Origin: Pseudomonas sp.
GTDB taxonomy: Bacteria > Pseudomonadota > Gammaproteobacteria > Pseudomonadales > Pseudomonadaceae
DNA length: 9,284 bases
Direction of reading: 5' to 3'
Assembly (NCBI GenBank): GCA_030654635.1
Contig: JAURXE010000505.1
Span: 1-9,284, forward strand
How positions within the stretch are numbered: position 1 is the first letter of the stretch; every line of letters begins with the position of its first letter. A program made the position numbers and the translations under genes. This document shows positions 6,552-9,284 of the stretch, one piece after another. The notes under the pieces were generated by a model. The model made no database searches. It was not told where the DNA came from and was given only the letters and a program-made list of their open reading frames with translations.

Positions 6552-9284
6552 TTACTCTTCGCTTGGCGCTTCGCTGCTGGCTTCGTCTGCAGCAACTTCA
6601 AGCGACTCGCCATCTTGCTCGCCATCTTGCTCGTCGCTAGCAACCGCGCCTTCCAGTTCATCCGCTTCCGCGAACTCGCCATCCAGCTCTTCGCCTTCTA
6701 CTTCTGACAGTTCCTGCACACGCTCAAGACCGACCAGGGTTTCATCGCTGGCCAACTTGATCAGGGTCACGCCCTGAGTGTTACGGCCCAGCGACGACAC
6801 CTCGGCAACCCGCGTACGCACCAGCGTGCCCTGGTCGGAGATCAGCATGATCTCCTCGCCATCCAGCACTTGCACGGCGCCGACCAGCTTGCCGTTGCGA
6901 TCGTTGCTGACCATGGCGATTACGCCCTGTCCACCACGACCACGACGAGGGAAGTCGGCCATGGCCGTGCGCTTGCCGTAACCGCGAGCAGAGGCGGTGA
7001 GGATTTGCGCGTCAGCTTCCGGGATCAGCATGGAGATGATGTGCTGGCCTTCCGGCAGGCGCATGCCGCGTACGCCACGGGCGGTACGGCCCATGGTGCG
7101 CACTTTGCTCTCTTGGAAGCGAATCACCTTGCCACCATCGGAGAACATCATCACTTCACGGGCGCCGTCAGTTACAGCGGCGGCGATCAGGGTGTCTCCT
7201 TCATCCAGCTTCAAGGCAATCAGACCAACGCTACGCGGACGGCTGAATTGCACCAGCGGAGTCTTCTTCACCGTGCCGTTGGCCGTGGCCATGAAGATGT
7301 AGGCGCCGGTAGGCTCCTCTTTGCTTTCCGAGACTTCGGCGCCATCAGCGTCTTCGTCATCGGCCAGCTCTTCGGGCTCGTCCTGCTCGACCAACACACC
7401 TTCGATATCATCCAGCTCTTCGCCTTCCGGCGCTTGCAGACGCAAGGCCTCGAGATCGACCTGCAGCATCGCAGTGATGCACTCGCCTTCGCTCAGCGGC
7501 AGCAAGTTGACCAGCGGCCGACCGCGGGCAGCTCGCGAAGCCTCAGGAATCTCGTAGGTTTTCAGCCAGTAGACCTTGCCTTTGCTGGAGAACAACAAGA
7601 GCGTGGCATGGCTGTTGGCGACCAACAGATGCTCGATGTAGTCCTCATCTTTCACGCCAGTGGCCGACTTGCCTTTACCGCCGCGACGCTGGGCCTGGTA
7701 GGCCATCAGCGGTTGCGACTTGGCATAACCACCGTGGGAGATGGTCACGACCCGCTCTTCTTCGGTGATCAAATCGGCCAGGGTCAGATCGAGACGGGTA
7801 TCGAGAATCTCGGTACGGCGCTTGTCGCCAAACTCGGCTTTAACGCCTTCCAGCTCTTCGCGGATTACTTCCATCAGGCGTGCGGCGCTGGTCAGGATGC
7901 GGATCAGCTCGCCGATTTGCAGCAGAATTTCTTGGTATTCGGCCAGCAGCTTCTCGTGCTCAAGACCGGTCAGACGGTGCAGGCGCAATTCAAGAATCGC
8001 CTGCGCCTGTTCTGGCGACAGGTAGTACTTACCGTCTCGCAAGCCGTACTGCGCATCCAGGGTATCCGGGCGGCACGAGTCGGCGCCTGCGCGCTCAACC
8101 ATGGCTTGCACAGCCGAGGATTCCCAGCCCATGGCGACCAAGCCTTCTTTGGCTTCGGCCGGGCTTGGCGAGGCTTTGATCAGGGCAATTACCGGATCGA
8201 TGTTGGACAGCGCAACTGCCTGACCTTCAAGGATATGACCACGCTCGCGAGCTTTGCGCAGCAGGTACACGGTACGCCGCGTCACTACTTCACGACGGTG
8301 CAGGACGAAGGCTTCGAGCAGATCCTTGAGGTTCAGAATCTTCGGCTGGCCGTCGATCAAGGCCACCACGTTGATACCGAACACGCTCTGCAACTGGGTC
8401 TGGGCGTAGAGGTTATTCAGCACCACTTCTGCCACTTCGCCGCGGCGCAACTCAATCACTACGCGCATGCCGTCTTTGTCCGACTCGTCGCGCAGTTCGC
8501 TGATGCCTTCGAGTTTCTTCTCTTTTACCAGCTCGGCGATCTTCTCGATCAAGCGGGCCTTGTTCAGCTGATACGGCAGTTCGGTGATGATGATCTGCTG
8601 GCGACCGCCGACCTTATCGATATCCTCGATGGTGGCGCGGGCGCGAATCTGAATCCGCCCACGACCGGTGCGATAGGCTTCGATGATGCCGGCGCGACCG
8701 TTGATGATCGCCGCCGTCGGAAAATCCGGGCCCGGAATGTACTGCATCAACTCATCGATGGTCAGTTCCGGGTTTTCGATCAGCGCCAGGCAACCGTCGA
8801 TAACTTCGCCCAGGTTGTGCGGCGGAATATTGGTCGCCATGCCCACGGCAATACCACTGGAACCATTGACCAGCAGATTGGGGATCTTGGTCGGCATAAC
8901 CGCCGGGATCTGCTCGGTGCCGTCGTAGTTGGGCACCCAGTCGACAGTTTCTTTGTCCAGATCGGCCAGCAGCTCATGGGCCAGCTTGGTCATCCGTACT
9001 TCGGTGTAACGCATGGCGGCGGCGTTATCACCGTCGACCGAACCGAAGTTGCCCTGGCCGTCTACCAGCAGGTAGCGCAGCGAGAACGGTTGCGCCATCC
9101 GAACGATGGTGTCGTACACCGCGGTATCACCGTGAGGGTGATACTTACCGATCACGTCGCCGACCACACGGGCGGATTTTTTATACGCCTTGTTCCAGTC
9201 GTTACCCAGCTCACTCATCGCGAACAGCACGCGCCGGTGCACGGGCTTTAAGCCATCGCGCGCGTCCGGTAACGCACGACCAAC
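6552..9284 (-). CDS. gyrA: DNA gyrase subunit A (5' end outside the window)
   Basis: The breakage-rejoining subunit of gyrase (with GyrB as A2B2), which introduces negative supercoils. The frame is open to the right edge: the codons before GTG 9242 read [14 protein letters not shown], matching GyrA from about residue 30, so about 29 N-terminal residues are missing and the full protein is about 939 residues. With that numbering the catalytic tyrosine is Tyr122 (AAMRYTE). The quinolone-resistance region [10 protein letters not shown] carries Thr83 and Asp87, the wild-type Pseudomonas state. The GyrA box QRRGGKG falls at 561-567 and begins the C-terminal pinwheel that wraps DNA. Two acidic segments stand out: an insert at about 645-687 between pinwheel blades (20 Asp/Glu in 44 residues), and a 53-residue tail with 23 Asp/Glu and no Lys/Arg. 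The gene ends in TAA, 109 bp before serC. Its promoter is not in view. Confidence 0.97.
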   Translation of the reverse strand, partial: VGRALPDARDGLKPVHRRVLFAMSELGNDWNKAYKKSARVVGDVIGKYHPHGDTAVYDTIVRMAQPFSLRYLLVDGQGNFGSVDGDNAAAMRYTEVRMTKLAHELLADLDKETVDWVPNYDGTEQIPAVMPTKIPNLLVNGSSGIAVGMATNIPPHNLGEVIDGCLALIENPELTIDELMQYIPGPDFPTAAIINGRAGIIEAYRTGRGRIQIRARATIEDIDKVGGRQQIIITELPYQLNKARLIEKIAELVKEKKLEGISELRDESDKDGMRVVIELRRGEVAEVVLNNLYAQTQLQSVFGINVVALIDGQPKILNLKDLLEAFVLHRREVVTRRTVYLLRKARERGHILEGQAVALSNIDPVIALIKASPSPAEAKEGLVAMGWESSAVQAMVERAGADSCRPDTLDAQYGLRDGKYYLSPEQAQAILELRLHRLTGLEHEKLLAEYQEILLQIGELIRILTSAARLMEVIREELEGVKAEFGDKRRTEILDTRLDLTLADLITEEERVVTISHGGYAKSQPLMAYQAQRRGGKGKSATGVKDEDYIEHLLVANSHATLLLFSSKGKVYWLKTYEIPEASRAARGRPLVNLLPLSEGECITAMLQVDLEALRLQAPEGEELDDIEGVLVEQDEPEELADDEDADGAEVSESKEEPTGAYIFMATANGTVKKTPLVQFSRPRSVGLIALKLDEGDTLIAAAVTDGAREVMMFSDGGKVIRFQESKVRTMGRTARGVRGMRLPEGQHIISMLIPEADAQILTASARGYGKRTAMADFPRRGRGGQGVIAMVSNDRNGKLVGAVQVLDGEEIMLISDQGTLVRTRVAEVSSLGRNTQGVTLIKLASDETLVGLERVQELSEVEGEELDGEFAEADELEGAVASDEQDGEQDGESLEVAADEASSEAPSEE
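6606..6633 (-). repeat. 12-bp tandem repeat in the gyrA tail
   Basis: Two perfect copies of ctcgccatcttg (6606-6617, 6618-6629) plus four bases of a third. They stay in frame and encode a duplicated Glu-Gln-Asp-Gly within the acidic C-terminal tail. Such a repeat can gain or lose four-residue units by slippage without breaking the frame. Confidence 0.85.

Noticed and set aside
6443..6682. 80-codon N-terminal extension of serC into the gyrA tail
   Set aside because: SerC homology starts at the GTG at 6442; the extension is low-complexity Lys/Ala/Ser-rich sequence read out of frame from the gyrA acidic tail and would pass through the hairpin.
9154..9210. Quinolone-resistance mutation in gyrA
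   Set aside because: The region reads [10 protein letters not shown] with Thr83 and Asp87, the normal Pseudomonas residues.
6870..9251. Plus-strand open frame of 793 codons antisense to gyrA
   Set aside because: It mirrors the conserved GyrA coding frame, has no recognisable domain and His/Gln/Gly-rich composition typical of an antisense shadow; GyrA motifs prove the minus strand is coding.

Overview
The window is one continuous block of minus-strand genes. It reads as the gyrA-serC-pheA-hisC-tyrA/aroA-cmk-(rpsA) segment of a Pseudomonas or close Pseudomonadaceae chromosome. Three things support this: the gene order, the TyrA-AroA fusion, and strong resemblance (from memory) of SerC, PheA and GyrA to the P. 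aeruginosa proteins. GC content is moderate (roughly high fifties percent by eye), so a lineage below the usual GC of P. aeruginosa is plausible. I cannot name a species. All seven enzyme functions and the order are already known; Jensen and co-workers described this cluster in Pseudomonas as a mixed-function supraoperon.

Layout in the direction of transcription (right to left): gyrA (DNA gyrase subunit A, 5' end beyond the right edge) ends at 6552. A 109-bp gap with a strong hairpin follows, then serC (GTG start at 6442). serC stop and pheA start overlap in TGATG. A 132-bp gap between pheA and hisC holds two inverted GGTGGGCT/AGCCCACC hairpins, arranged like a REP doublet (REPIN). hisC overlaps the likely GTG start of a single 751-codon tyrA-aroA fusion, and the fusion overlaps cmk by four bases (ATGA). 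The last 80 bp are the cmk-rpsA intergenic region, with a possible promoter and a small hairpin; rpsA itself lies beyond the left edge.

The genes serve connected pathways. SerC makes phosphoserine (serine, and pyridoxal phosphate via the PdxF activity). AroA makes EPSP on the way to chorismate. PheA takes chorismate through prephenate to phenylpyruvate. TyrA takes prephenate or arogenate toward tyrosine. HisC is a PLP aminotransferase for histidinol phosphate and plausibly for aromatic keto acids. Cmk recycles CMP/dCMP, and rpsA (ribosomal protein S1) conventionally follows it. Tight overlaps from serC to cmk indicate co-transcription and translational coupling, broken only by the REP-like doublet.

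I found no phage, IS transposase, CRISPR, toxin-antitoxin or unknown-gene content. The points worth a second look are the REP-like doublet inside the operon, the gyrA-serC hairpin, the start-stop element at serC, the non-ATG start of tyrA-aroA, the class II character of the EPSP synthase domain, and the two acidic segments of GyrA.
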